Below, piece after piece: positions 27,052 to 36,150 of a stretch of 64,000 nt of DNA (positions are counted from its first letter, which is position 1; every line of letters starts with the position of its first letter). Both the position numbers and the translations under genes were made by a program. The notes below the pieces were generated by a model. It had not been told where the DNA came from. It saw only the letters and a list, made by a program, of their open reading frames with translations, and searched no databases. The stretch is from Bin87 sp965203195 (lineage in GTDB: Bacteria; Chloroflexota; Dehalococcoidia; Lucifugimonadales; UBA3495). The stretch covers positions 2,790,001 to 2,854,000 of the forward strand of contig OZ241860.1 in NCBI GenBank assembly GCA_965203195.1. The letters run 5' to 3'.

Positions 27052-27215
27052 AACAGACACAACATCCTCAAAATCAGCGCGGCCGACGTGGTACGACAGA
27101 ATACACCTTCCGGCCCGGCGAGGCCGAAATCCTCCCTGGCGGAAATCACCGCGAAAGTGACAAAATTCGCAACGCGCTCCGAGCCGTTCCGAGTTTTGAA
27201 TAACCCTAGGCGTTG
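27052..27215. other. Gap between defence island and IS
   Basis: A short open frame continuing from KISAADVVRQNTPSG in the region after the helicase gene could be the relic of another island gene. No start signal or family is recognised. Confidence 0.3.
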
Positions 27216-28299
27216 CGGTAGCGTTTCGTTTTAGGTGGTTTAGTTATAGAATAGAGGTATAATGCCCGCCCTACCCCCTACCGGAGATGCGCCGTTATGG
27301 GACTGCTGGACCACCTGGAAACCCAACTGGAACGCCAAATTCCCGCCCAACTCCAAGCCGCCCTCCAACAAGCCCTGGACGACTACCAACCTCTCTGCGA
27401 CCATTGCCGCTTGGCCATGCATCGCCATCATCGCTACGCCCGCGCCATTGCCACCGGCTACGGCGAAGTCCGCCTGCAAATCCCGGTGTTCCGCTGCGGG
27501 CAGTGTCGGCGTATGGCAGGCGGCATGACGCTGCTGGGTCAGGAAATGCGCTACCAGCGGTTTTCCAAAAAAACCATGACGCCGCCATCAGCCTGGCCGC
27601 GCAGGGATTGAGTTACGCCCGCGCCGGTAACTGGGTGGGTTGCGTCAAGAGCACCGTTTGCCAGTGGCCGCGGAAGGCGCCTTTGGCGGCGCCGGAGTTG
27701 CCGCCGGACGGAACGCTGGAACTGGACGGTTTGTGGACACGAACCCGCCGGGGGCGTGCTGAATTGAAGGCAATCCGCGCCGCTGCTGCGGGAACGGCAT
27801 TGGGCGCTTTTGGTTCCTGGACCGAAGTGATTGACCGGGCCTGGCAGTTGGGGGCGCAGCGTCCGCAGCATCTGGTCAGCGATGGCGATGGGGCCATCGC
27901 GGCGGGGATTGAGCTGGTGTATGGCGGGGAGGCGCCGCATCAGTTGTGCGCGTTCCACCTGCTGCGGGAGTACCGGCGGAACATTGGGACGGCGGGATTT
28001 GCGGCGGCGCGGCGGCTGTTGAATGCGGGCAGTCTGGCGGAAGGTCGGGAATGGGCGCGGCGGATTATGCGCGCGACGGCTGGTGCGGCGCGTTACTGGT
28101 GTGAGAAAGCGTTGTCCAAAGGACTGCGTCACTTGGCGACGGGGCAGGCGGCGCATCGGACGACGTCGCGCTTGGAGCGGCACAATCGTGAGTTGCGGCG
28201 GCGGGAGCAGCTGGGGACGGTGTGGACGGAGCACAACCTGCTGGCGTTGCTGCAAGAGCAGGGGCTGCTCAACCAAACCACCTGAAACGAAACGCTGCC
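27216..28299. mobile_element. Mutator-like insertion sequence
   Basis: 1084 bp with about 24-bp inverted ends GGTAGCGTTTCGTTTTAGG...TTT on the left and GGCAGCGTTTCGTTTCAGG...TTT (inverted) on the right. It contains one transposase in two frames. Flanks CCCTAGGCGTTG and CCCTGGGGTTG are similar but no exact target duplication is seen. A decayed copy is at 53519-55427 and a MITE with the same ends at 13307-14294. Confidence 0.85.
27297..28285 (+). CDS. Mutator-superfamily-like transposase with A7 frameshift
   Basis: The first frame (27297-27611) encodes an N-terminal zinc-binding part (LCDHCRLAMHRHHRYARAI, VFRCGQCRRMAGG). At seven A (27567-27573) a -1 shift moves into the second frame, giving FSKKNHDAAISLAAQGLS and the catalytic region: LELDGLWTRTRRG (Asp 1), HLVSDGDGAIAAGIELVYGG (Asp 2), LCAFHLLREYRRNIG and TSRLERHNRELRRRE (Glu), ending LLALLQEQGLLN. 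The layout is like Mutator/IS256-type or ISLre2-type enzymes; I cannot place it more exactly. The shift could be ribosomal or from transcript slippage. Confidence 0.8.
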
Positions 28300-28500
28300 C
28301 TGGGGTTGCCGGGGCATTGCATCACCAACCAACCCTGTGCTACCATCCGTTTTATGAACGATCGGGAACAACGGAGTCGGTAGAGGACGACTCGCTCCTC
28401 GCGTCGGTAGCCGGCGTTCCTCTCACCCGCTCGGCGCCGCATCGGCGCCTGCCTGATCTGGGCCGCCTTCTGGTGCGCCCGGTTCCTGCTGACCGACGCG

Positions 28501-28812
28501 TTGCTTTACATCAACGCGGGGCAGTTGCGCCCGGCTCTGCTGCAACTACTCGGCGAGAACGCATTCGACCAGGCGTTCAGCATCGGCATGGTCTGGCTAA
28601 CCGTCGAGGTAGCCATCATCATATGGAACACGCTCAAAACGGTGACAATTATGCTGATTGCGAAAAAGAGCAAACCGCTGGTCCACATTCTTGTGGACAA
28701 CCTGTCTGACGAAGATCTGGAATATGTGGCGGCCCGCGCCAACCAGCTACTACAATCCCGCAGGCAGGCCGCTTCGGGAAAGAAGGACCGGGACAGCAAC
28801 GGCGGCAAATAG
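28501..28812 (+). CDS. Small membrane protein, 5' end unclear
   Basis: From TTG 28501 the product is 103 residues: a hydrophobic N-terminus, a membrane span GMVWLTVEVAIIIWNTLKTV, then a cytosolic tail LVHILVDNLSDEDLEYVAARA with a charged end. In the same frame upstream residues RIGACLIWAAFWCARFLLTDA form another membrane span, reaching back to a TAG at 28408, and beyond that to an ATG at 28354 with two TAG codons between. The gene therefore probably lost its original start after the neighbouring IS inserted. No family recognised. Confidence 0.55.
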   Translation: MLYINAGQLRPALLQLLGENAFDQAFSIGMVWLTVEVAIIIWNTLKTVTIMLIAKKSKPLVHILVDNLSDEDLEYVAARANQLLQSRRQAASGKKDRDSNGGK

Positions 28813-28885
28813 AACCGACCCGTTGGCCGGGCAGCATACGCTCGTCCGGTACGGCGCCCGGCACGGGTACGTTGCTTCGCCAGGC

Positions 28886-31264
28886 TTAATCGTTCGGCGC
28901 CGTTGCCGCCAGGCCCGCCATAGTATGCGCGCGGCGCTTTGCGGCGGCGGGCAAGTTGTCCCGCTGCTGCCGGCGCTGTCGCAGGTATGCCGTTACCCCG
29001 TCGGCCGCCGCTCCCTTGCACTCGCCGCACAGCAGCGCACCCGCCCGGCAGCGGCGCTGTAGCTCCGCATACGCCGCCGGCTCCGGCGTCGCAAAAAAGG
29101 CGTGCAGGCCCGACACGGCGCAGATGCGCGGGTCGGGGTTCCCGCCCCGTTCCCGCTGCTCCGCCAGCGTGCCGCGCCCGCCGGTGTAGGCGCGGGCAAT
29201 CCGGGCGCGCGCCCGGTCCGCATCGTCGTCGCAGACAATCCGGCCCTGCGGCACGGCGTTGGTCATCACCTCAACCGCGCTGCCGGTGCGAGGATCCCGG
29301 TATGTCGTCAGACTCCGCACCATCCGCAGATACAGTGCCGACGGCTTGACGAAACCGAACCGTTCCGCCACATTGCGCGCCATCCGCACATAAACATCGC
29401 CCCCGATGCCGTCAATCACCAGCGTTGGCCCCGGCCCCCCGTATGCCGGCTGCTGCATATGCAGAATATCCGCCAGGCGCAGCAACGGACGGAAAGTATC
29501 GGTCACGCTGTCCCGCAGCCGCAGCCCCAGCGCCGAATTCAGCACGCTCAACGGGATGGCGTCCCCCAGCGCCAGCGCCGTCTCCATAATGGCGGCGCGG
29601 TCGGTTTGCAGATAGGCGTCCGTCTGCGCCAGCTCCAGGCCGGCGGCGGCCAGCGTCAGCAGCCGTTCCGCCATTTCCCGCCGCGTCGCCGTCGACTGCG
29701 CCCCGGACGCTGCCGGCCGGTCGCCGCCATTTTTGCGGTCGACGCCCTCGCGGCTCTTGGCGCCGCCGCCCCGGAAGCCGATGACGATTTGCGCCCCCAG
29801 CGACTGGAAATAGACCAGCAGCTGCGCCAGCGCCCCGTGTCCCAGATGCATTGCGCCTTCTGCGGACATTGTGGCAATCACTTTGACCGGCTGCCCGGCG
29901 GCGAGCGCTTGCAGAAACGGCGCCGCGTCCCGGCTGCCCACCAGCTGCCCCGTTTCCATATACGGGTGGGGCGACGCAAACCACCGCGCGAACTGCCGCC
30001 GCTGCTCCGGGTAGGATTCGTTAAGCCCCGTAACCCTCAGTTCCTTGATCAGCTCGTTCTCACGGGCCAGCGGCTGGTCGCCCGTCCGCGCCACCAGCGA
30101 CGGAATGGCGATGTCCGCCTCCCCGGCGCCGGACTCCGGGGAATCCGCGTCCAGCACCTGCCCGTGCAGCCGGCTCACCCGCTGGGCGATGTCGTTCAGC
30201 GTATGTTCCTGCACGGCCCGCGCGTTGGACAGTAGCAGCCGGGCGATGTCCTCGGCCGTTTCCGGCGACAGCCCCAGACGCCGGGCCTGCCGCCGCGCCC
30301 CCACAAACAGGTTTTCCTCCACTGCCGGTTTGTGAATGGTGTCGCTCTCCAGATACTTCTCCGCCGCGACATTGCGAGAGGCTTCAATGCGCGCGTGGGC
30401 GAGCTCCAGAATCCGGTCGTGGCTGCCGGCGATGACCGCCCTTTGCATCCCCCGGTATTCGGCATAGGGCCGGCCGGCGGCGGGCATTTCGGCGCGCACC
30501 CGGACCGGATCCTCCCCTGCCAGCAACTGCGCCACGCCCCGTTCAATGTCCGGCACCTCCACCAGACGCCGCCAGTCTGCCGGTATGACCCCAACAGGGT
30601 TATCCGCGCACTGCGCGTCCAGCCAGGCCGCCAGACGGGGCAGCATAGCATCGTATGCGGCCGGCGCCGCCGGCCCCGTCAGCCGCCCGCGCAGCGTCAG
30701 CGCCGGCAGCAGGCAATTGCGACGGTAGGTTGCCGGCGTGGCCCGCAGCCAGTCCCGGTGCCGTTCTACGCTGGCCAGATCCAGCAACGCCGCCTGGCGC
30801 AGCAGGCCACTGCCGGCGTCATCCCCGGTTTCATCCCCGACGCCGTTGTTATCATTTCCGGTGGCGGCCGCGCCGGTGATGATGCCCGACACCGCCGCGA
30901 TAAAGGTAGCCGGCGCGCCGGCCCCCGTCAGCCAGGCGCGGGCGATGGCGGCCGATGCCGCCGGACGGTTCCCGTCGCCGAGAGGGCCAGCCAAGTGGAA
31001 CAACGCCGCCGCGTTGAGGGCCGCCGCATTGTCAAGGCAGGCATTATCAAGGAAGGGAACTGCCAGGCCGGCAACATCGCCGTCGGGGCCAGCGTCAGCC
31101 ATCAGCCCGGCGGCAATGGCGGCGATGCGCCGGGCGGCCGGCAACCCCTCCGCGTCGGGATGGCGGTCGTAGATGACCGGCAGGGCGGCTTCCAGCCGGG
31201 CTGCCAAGCGGCGAAGGTCGGGCGTGTCCGGCGGTGTCATCATACTGGCCGGCGGCGGCGCCAT
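28886..31264 (-). CDS. Fusion: helical N-domain + chorismate-mutase-like domain + degenerate archaeal-type TrpRS
   Basis: 792 residues. Residues 1-250 are Ala-rich helical, faintly HD-hydrolase-like. Residues about 282-357 (RILELAHARIEASRNVAAEK, later RRLGLSPETAEDIARLLL and RAVQ) match AroQ chorismate mutase in spacing, with Arg, Lys and the late Gln present. Residues about 405-790 follow archaeal/eukaryotic tryptophanyl-tRNA synthetase: GSRDAAPFLQALAAGQPVKV, AEGAMHLGHGALAQL (HIGH motif HLGH at 473-476), IDGIGGDVYVRMARNVAERF, PSALYLRMV, ARAYTGGRGTLAEQRERGG and CRAGALLCGECK. The KMSKS loop is replaced by AVEVMTNAVPQ, so it may form aminoacyl-adenylate poorly or transfer to a non-tRNA acceptor. 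An alpha/beta hydrolase lies 21 bases upstream. Start may be ATG 31243. Confidence 0.7.
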   Translation of the reverse strand: MAPPPASMMTPPDTPDLRRLAARLEAALPVIYDRHPDAEGLPAARRIAAIAAGLMADAGPDGDVAGLAVPFLDNACLDNAAALNAAALFHLAGPLGDGNRPAASAAIARAWLTGAGAPATFIAAVSGIITGAAATGNDNNGVGDETGDDAGSGLLRQAALLDLASVERHRDWLRATPATYRRNCLLPALTLRGRLTGPAAPAAYDAMLPRLAAWLDAQCADNPVGVIPADWRRLVEVPDIERGVAQLLAGEDPVRVRAEMPAAGRPYAEYRGMQRAVIAGSHDRILELAHARIEASRNVAAEKYLESDTIHKPAVEENLFVGARRQARRLGLSPETAEDIARLLLSNARAVQEHTLNDIAQRVSRLHGQVLDADSPESGAGEADIAIPSLVARTGDQPLARENELIKELRVTGLNESYPEQRRQFARWFASPHPYMETGQLVGSRDAAPFLQALAAGQPVKVIATMSAEGAMHLGHGALAQLLVYFQSLGAQIVIGFRGGGAKSREGVDRKNGGDRPAASGAQSTATRREMAERLLTLAAAGLELAQTDAYLQTDRAAIMETALALGDAIPLSVLNSALGLRLRDSVTDTFRPLLRLADILHMQQPAYGGPGPTLVIDGIGGDVYVRMARNVAERFGFVKPSALYLRMVRSLTTYRDPRTGSAVEVMTNAVPQGRIVCDDDADRARARIARAYTGGRGTLAEQRERGGNPDPRICAVSGLHAFFATPEPAAYAELQRRCRAGALLCGECKGAAADGVTAYLRQRRQQRDNLPAAAKRRAHTMAGLAATAPND

Positions 31265-31285
31265 GGCCCGGTGCCGGGCGCGCCG

Positions 31286-31966
31286 CTATGCCTCCAGCCG
31301 GGCCAGGAAACGGGCGATGGCGCCGTTGACCGCTTCCGGCTGCTCCAGTGTAACGAAATGGCCGGCGTCGGGAACCACTACCACCTCAGCGTCCGGCAGT
31401 TCCCGGCCCAGATATTCGGCATAGCGCACCGGCGTCATCACATCATTGGCGCCCACGATGACCAGCGCCGGAATGGCGATTTCCTTGACCCGCGCCATCA
31501 CATCAAACTTGTCGCAAGCCGACAGGTCGTTGTGTTCCACCATCGGCCCCGACGCCAGGGCGCGGGCGGCCAGCTGTGGCGCCATTGCGGGGTCGATGGC
31601 TTCGTAGTAGGCTGGCGCTTCGGCGCGCCACCGGGCTTCGTCCCGACAGCGGTTGAGATAATCGGGATGGACGCGCAACCGCGCCCCGGTGCCAATCAGA
31701 ACCAGCCCGGCCAGATCCTCCGGGTAGCGCAGGGCGTAGTCCAGGGCAATTGCCCCGCCCATTGAGTGGCCGAACAGCGCAAAGGGCGGGTAGCCCTTGC
31801 CGCGGGCGTAGTTCCGCACCCAGTCCGTGTAGCCGCCGATGCTGTCGCAAGGCTGCCCGTGCGGATGGCCGGGCAGGTTCACGGCGTCGGCGTTGGGGAA
31901 GCGCGCCGTCTGGTAGCAGTAAGTAAGTTCGTTCTGGCCGGAGCCGTGCACCATAACCAGTTGCAT
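31286..31966 (-). CDS. Alpha/beta-fold hydrolase
   Basis: 226 residues. MQLVMVHGSGQNELTY gives the oxyanion HG, FALFGHSMGGAIALDYAL the nucleophile Ser (G-x-S-x-G), VGANDVMTPVRYAEY the acid and VPDAGHFVTLEQPEAV the catalytic His: a complete triad. It is short, with a small cap (residues about 110-160), in the range of MenH-like or RutD-like hydrolases. The upstream open frame to 32281 is GC-driven and rejected; GGTGA precedes the ATG. It is the first gene of an apparent two-gene operon with the TrpRS-like fusion, so its substrate may be an aromatic or aminoacyl ester, which is an inference. Confidence 0.88.
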   Translation of the reverse strand: MQLVMVHGSGQNELTYCYQTARFPNADAVNLPGHPHGQPCDSIGGYTDWVRNYARGKGYPPFALFGHSMGGAIALDYALRYPEDLAGLVLIGTGARLRVHPDYLNRCRDEARWRAEAPAYYEAIDPAMAPQLAARALASGPMVEHNDLSACDKFDVMARVKEIAIPALVIVGANDVMTPVRYAEYLGRELPDAEVVVVPDAGHFVTLEQPEAVNGAIARFLARLEA

Positions 31967-32177
31967 TGCCAGTTCACCATTATTGCCGTTCCGGTATTGC
32001 CCGTTCCGGCGGCTTTGATTTTCCAATCCCGGCCTGCGGCGTGGGCGGCCGCCGGGCGTTGCGCCGGGGGATTTGCCGCAAGCGCGCCCGGCCGCGCCCA
32101 GACTAACACCGCCGGCCGTCAATCGGCAACCGCCGGAGCAAATAACCGCGGCCGAAGGAGCGTGTATGCCATACGAA

Positions 32178-32210
32178 AAGCGAGACCGCCGGATTTCAGC
32201 GGTCTCGCTT
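32178..32210 (-). terminator. Rho-independent terminator of the dcd operon
   Basis: A perfect 12-bp stem (AAGCGAGACCGC, 32178-32189 with 32199-32210) with a 9-base loop lies 19 bases beyond the dcd stop; on the minus strand it is followed by TTTTCG. Confidence 0.85.
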
Positions 32211-32228
32211 CGGCGCCCGGCGCGCCGG

Positions 32229-32774
32229 CTATGATTGCCCTTTGAATTGCCCCTGGTATCCTTGCGAGGGAGGCAGTCCAACCCGCTCGAGTATCAGCTG
32301 GGCAATTTTCATGCCTTCTTCGAGTTCAATGTGGAATGGGCCGACATTGTACATTTCCAGAAAAAGGCGGCCCTTAAATCCTGCCATCACAGTTGGGGCT
32401 GTGATGTGGACCGAAAGTCCGAAACGGGCCAGTGAGCTCTTGCCCTCAATCCGCGCCGCCAAATGGCTCGGCAAAGTTACGGTTTCGAGGGTTTTGCCGA
32501 TGACCAATCGGTGGGGTTCCATACGGTAAGGGTGGTCGGCAATTGACCTTTGTTCCCCGTTGTTGCTCAAAAGCCGCATTACCTCGACTTCGTCATCGCT
32601 GGGAACGATGGTTACTCCGGGAACCGGCGTTGACGGCAACAATATGAGGTCACGATGCAACAACAGGTCAACAGCAGAGCTGTCGATGCGGTCAGCTGAA
32701 TCCTTAATAGGAGGATCAAACGCCAACCTCTGTTGGGCGATTTCCGCTTGGATCTCGACGTCTGACAGTACCAT
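32229..32774 (-). CDS. dcd: dCTP deaminase
   Basis: 181 residues, the normal family length. GKTLETVTLPSHLAARIEGK, SSLARFGLSVHITAPTVMAG, FKGRLFLEMYNVGPFHIEL and GMKIAQLILERVGLPP carry the substrate-binding Ser-Arg (SSLAR) and the catalytic Glu of the F/L-L-E motif. It should deaminate dCTP to dUTP for dTTP synthesis. GGAGG lies just before ATG 32774. The upstream gene stops one base before it, so the two are cotranscribed. The usual I-D-P before G-F is changed to V-M-A, so whether it also has the bifunctional dUTP-cleaving activity cannot be told. Confidence 0.88.
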   Translation of the reverse strand: MVLSDVEIQAEIAQQRLAFDPPIKDSADRIDSSAVDLLLHRDLILLPSTPVPGVTIVPSDDEVEVMRLLSNNGEQRSIADHPYRMEPHRLVIGKTLETVTLPSHLAARIEGKSSLARFGLSVHITAPTVMAGFKGRLFLEMYNVGPFHIELEEGMKIAQLILERVGLPPSQGYQGQFKGQS

Positions 32775-32775
32775 C

Positions 32776-33126
32776 CTATCCTCCATCCGGAGAGGTTTCG
32801 GAAATGATTGGCGCGAGCTCCGTTTCCGAAGCGGAGAACCGGGTTCTCCCGAAGTTTGTCGGCGGGAATGACACCACAATTTTGCCCTGGCACTCGCCAA
32901 CCAAAGTTGCGGTTACGGTTTGATTGACCTCGTCCACGATGTCCAACGGCACGAAAGCAGTTTTGCGCTTGCCGTTCAGCGGGAACCAAACCTGCGCTTC
33001 TTGCGGCTCGGGAAAGGGATCCTTGTGAATTTGGGAGTACTTGAGGTTCGCCGGCACCGGCGTGGTGTAGAACCGGATCGGCTCCGGCTGCAATTCGCCC
33101 TTGATCATCGGTGGCACCTGCGTCAT
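32776..33126 (-). CDS. Conserved-looking 116-residue protein ahead of dcd
   Basis: MTQVPPMIKGELQPEPIRFY, then a beta-rich domain AQVWFPLNGKRKTAFVPLDI and TVTATLVGECQGKIVVSFPP, and a polar tail. No signal peptide or membrane span. It ends one base before the dcd start and GGAGG for dcd overlaps its last codons, so the pair is translationally linked. I do not recognise the family; a small beta-barrel partner is plausible. Confidence 0.65.
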   Translation of the reverse strand: MTQVPPMIKGELQPEPIRFYTTPVPANLKYSQIHKDPFPEPQEAQVWFPLNGKRKTAFVPLDIVDEVNQTVTATLVGECQGKIVVSFPPTNFGRTRFSASETELAPIISETSPDGG

Positions 33127-33207
33127 TTCAATTTCCCGGTTGGGAGTGCCGATTGTAGCGCCATCCCTGTCCAATGCCAATAGCCACAATGCAATACAGC
33201 GGCTAAT

Positions 33208-33213
33208 TATAAT
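33208..33213 (+). promoter_or_regulatory. Possible -10 element in the divergent region
   Basis: TATAAT within the near-palindrome ATTATAAT between the divergent dcd operon (minus) and the CoA-transferase genes (plus); it could serve either direction. No clear -35 is seen. The rest of 33127-33475 holds nothing else I can name. Confidence 0.35.
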
Positions 33214-33475
33214 GGGTTGCCATAATAGAGGAACCGTAGGCGCTGGAGGCGGCAAGCCATCGCTCTGCCGGGGCTTGCCGGATTGGATGCCTACGCGGCG
33301 TGCGCCGAAAATGACGGCCGTCAATCGGTTGCCCATTGCCCCGGATTGCCCTAAACTTACGGTTGCCCGGTGCCGGCCATGCCGCCGCTGGCCGGCAGCC
33401 GCCAGTTTCATTGCCCAACCCAACCCAATCCATCCCATCCCGAGAGCCAGAGCCGAGAGCCGAGGAGGGCGACCG

Positions 33476-34801
33476 ATGCCCCTGCCCACGCCACTGCAAG
33501 GAATCCGCGTCGTTGACTTCACCTGGGTGCGGGCCGGCCCTTGGGCGGCGCGCTGGCTGGGAACGCTGGGCGCGGAAGTCATCAAGGTAGAATGGCCCCT
33601 CAACCTGGACACCCTGCGCCAGAACCGCTTCACCGTACCCCCGGGTGTGGAACCCGGTCCCAACTCCACCGGCCAGTTCGCCGACACCAACGCCAACAAA
33701 CGCGGCATCAGCGTCAACACCCGCACCGAAACCGGGCTGGAGCTAGTCAAACGCCTCATTGCGGTCTCCGACATCGTCATTGAGAACTTCAGCAGCCGCA
33801 TCATGCAGCGCTGGGGCCTCGGTTACGACCAGCTCAAAAAAATCCGCCCCGACATCATCTATGTCTCAATGGCGGGCTTCGGCCACACCGGGCGCCATCA
33901 CTGGTACGGCACCATGGGGCCGGCGGCCCAGGCCCTGAGCGGCCTCACGCACCTGTCCGGCCTGCCCGGCAAGCCTCCGGCCGGCTGGGGCTGGTCTTAC
34001 CTGGACGACACCGGCGGAATGTACGGCGCCATCAGCGCGCTGACCGCCTTGCGCCACCGCTCCGCCACCGGCAAGGGCCAGCACGTGGATCTGTCCCAGA
34101 TGATTACCGGCATCACCCTGATTGGCCCGGCTTTCCTGGACAAAACCGTCAACGGACGCCCGGCCCGGCGCGAGGGTTTCCCTCCCGGCAACCGCACCGT
34201 CTGGCCGGGCGCCGAAGTCGTCAACAACTACCGCGGCCCCGTGGCCGCGCCCCATAACGCCTATCGCACCGCCCCCGGCGGCTACAACGACTGGGCCGTC
34301 ATCGCCTGTCTTTCCGATGACGAGTGGCAGAACCTGGTGGAGCTGATGGGCAACCCCGACTGGGCCGACGTCCGCTTTGACACCCTCGCCGGCCGTCTGG
34401 AGTGCCAGGAGGAAATGGACGGCCATATTGAGGAATGGACCAAAACCCGTGACAAGTACGAACTGACCGCAAAGTGCCAGGCCGCCGGCGTCCGCGCCAT
34501 GGCCGTCCAAAGCAGCCAGGACCGGGTGGACAACGACCCCCAGCTGCGCCATCGGAATATGTATGTGCCGATGGAGCACCCCATGCTTGGACCCTGGAAG
34601 TTCCAGAACGCCCCCTTCAAAATGTCCGCATCCCCGGCCCGGATGTCCGGCCCGCCCCCGCTGATCGGGCAGCACAACCGGGAAGTGCTTGAGGACTTGC
34701 TGGGCGTAACTCACGACGAACTGCTGGACGGCTACGAAAACGGCGTGTTCTGGCCCGCCGCTATGGAGCGGTATCCCTATATTGAGGAGGCCCTGCTATG
34801 A
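33476..34801 (+). CDS. Family III CoA-transferase (CaiB/BaiF type), first of pair
   Basis: 441 residues. GIRVVDFTWVRAGPWAARWL and LGTLGAEVIKVEWP form the N-terminal Rossmann-like start; NANKRGISVNTRTETGLEL, IVIENFSSRIMQRWGLGYD and YVSMAGFGHTGR follow, and the catalytic Asp is in GKGQHVDLSQM. It transfers CoA between carboxylic acids. Start 33476 has GAGGAGGG upstream; the long upstream extension is rejected. Its stop overlaps the start of the second CoA-transferase (ATGA), so they probably form a heteromer or act on paired substrates. Substrate unknown. Confidence 0.92.
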   Translation: MPLPTPLQGIRVVDFTWVRAGPWAARWLGTLGAEVIKVEWPLNLDTLRQNRFTVPPGVEPGPNSTGQFADTNANKRGISVNTRTETGLELVKRLIAVSDIVIENFSSRIMQRWGLGYDQLKKIRPDIIYVSMAGFGHTGRHHWYGTMGPAAQALSGLTHLSGLPGKPPAGWGWSYLDDTGGMYGAISALTALRHRSATGKGQHVDLSQMITGITLIGPAFLDKTVNGRPARREGFPPGNRTVWPGAEVVNNYRGPVAAPHNAYRTAPGGYNDWAVIACLSDDEWQNLVELMGNPDWADVRFDTLAGRLECQEEMDGHIEEWTKTRDKYELTAKCQAAGVRAMAVQSSQDRVDNDPQLRHRNMYVPMEHPMLGPWKFQNAPFKMSASPARMSGPPPLIGQHNREVLEDLLGVTHDELLDGYENGVFWPAAMERYPYIEEALL

Positions 34802-36150
34802 CCACCACCTCGTCCCATCCTGCCGCCGCCAACGGCGACAGAGACGACAGCGGCAGTTCACAGGACGCCATTGACCGTGGCGGCGCGCGTCCCCTCAATT
34901 ACAGCCGGCCCGGCCCGCTCAACGGCTTGCGCGCTCTGGAAATCTGCGACGAAAAGGGCCAGTTCTGCGGCAAGCTGCTCGCCGACCTGGGCGCCGATGT
35001 CATCAAAATTGAACCGCCGGGCGGCGAAGCCTGCCGCAGTTTCGGCCCCTATCTGGACGACATTCCCCACCGGGAGCGCAGCCTCTCTTTCTGGCACTAC
35101 AACACCTCCAAGCGGGGCATCACCCTCAACCTGGAAACCCCGCAGGGGCAGGACATTTTCGCCCGCCTGGCCTCCTACGCCGACATCGTGCTGGAAAGCC
35201 GTCCGCCCGGATACCTGGACGCCCTGGGCATCGGCTATCAGGCCATTTCCGCCGACAACCCCGGCCTGATTATGTGTTCCCTCACCCCCTACGGGCAGAC
35301 CGGCCCCTGGCGAGATTACATCAGCAGCGACATTACCCAGCTGGCCGGCGGCGGGCAGATGGCGTCCTCCGGCTACGACGAAGTTGATGTCCCCAACCCG
35401 CCGCCCATTGCCCCCGGCGGCGGCAACGCCTGGCACATCGGCGGCCATTACGCCTACATCGGCATAATGGCGGCCCTCTACTACCGTTTCCTCACCGGCA
35501 TGGGCCAGTACATTGACGCTTCCATACACGAAGCCTGCGCCCTGACCACCGAAGGCGCCATTGCCATCTACCTCTCCACCGGCGAAGTGGTGCAGCGCCA
35601 CACCGGACGCCACGCCGCCCCCGATATGTCGCCGGCCATCCAGTTCCCCACCGGAGACGGCGGCTGGCTCAACACCACCCGCTCCGGCACCAACCTCACC
35701 CCCCAGCGCCTGCATACCCTTGCCGAATGGTTCGACCGGTCGGGTATGGCCGACGACCTCACCGACCCTCGCTACCAGGATCCCGCGGTCATCGCCGAGG
35801 AAAACGACCACATCGTCCAGGTGATGCGGAATTTCTTTATGAACTCTACGCTGGAGGATGCCTACCACGGCGGCCAGCAGCGGGATTTCCCCTGGGGCGC
35901 CATCCGCAGCATGGACGAAATCGTTGGCGACGCCCACCTGCAAGACCGGGGCTTTTTCACTGAAGTGGAACACCCCGAGCTGGGGCGCAGCTTCACCTAC
36001 CCCGGCGCGGCCGCCATATTCAACGGTTCCCCCTGGCGCATCAGCCGCCGCGCGCCCCTGATTGGGGAGCACAACGCCGAGATCCTGCTGGACGAACTGG
36101 GCCTGACTGCCGGCGAAACGCTTCTCCTGGCCGAGGCCGGGGTGATTTAG
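34798..36150 (+). CDS. Family III CoA-transferase (CaiB/BaiF type), second of pair
   Basis: 450 residues with GLRALEICDEKGQFCGKLLA, LGADVIKIEPPGGEACR, NTSKRGITLNLETPQG, IVLESRPPGYLDALGIGY and the catalytic Asp in GMGQYIDASIHEACALT. A Ser/Gly-rich N-terminal leader of about 35 residues is unlike its partner. ATGA overlap with the upstream paralogue; the next gene starts directly after the stop, although it encodes an unrelated antitoxin. The two paralogues share the fold but are clearly diverged, typical of alpha/beta-type pairs. Confidence 0.92.
   Translation: MTTTSSHPAAANGDRDDSGSSQDAIDRGGARPLNYSRPGPLNGLRALEICDEKGQFCGKLLADLGADVIKIEPPGGEACRSFGPYLDDIPHRERSLSFWHYNTSKRGITLNLETPQGQDIFARLASYADIVLESRPPGYLDALGIGYQAISADNPGLIMCSLTPYGQTGPWRDYISSDITQLAGGGQMASSGYDEVDVPNPPPIAPGGGNAWHIGGHYAYIGIMAALYYRFLTGMGQYIDASIHEACALTTEGAIAIYLSTGEVVQRHTGRHAAPDMSPAIQFPTGDGGWLNTTRSGTNLTPQRLHTLAEWFDRSGMADDLTDPRYQDPAVIAEENDHIVQVMRNFFMNSTLEDAYHGGQQRDFPWGAIRSMDEIVGDAHLQDRGFFTEVEHPELGRSFTYPGAAAIFNGSPWRISRRAPLIGEHNAEILLDELGLTAGETLLLAEAGVI

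Noticed and set aside
29102..31765. Two long plus-strand open frames opposite the TrpRS-like fusion and the hydrolase
   Set aside because: Arg/Pro-rich shadows; the minus strand carries HLGH, CGECK and GHSMGG motifs.
32776..33804. Long N-terminal extension of the 116-residue gene before dcd
   Set aside because: The extension overlaps the divergent intergenic region and the CoA-transferase start and has no protein-like features.
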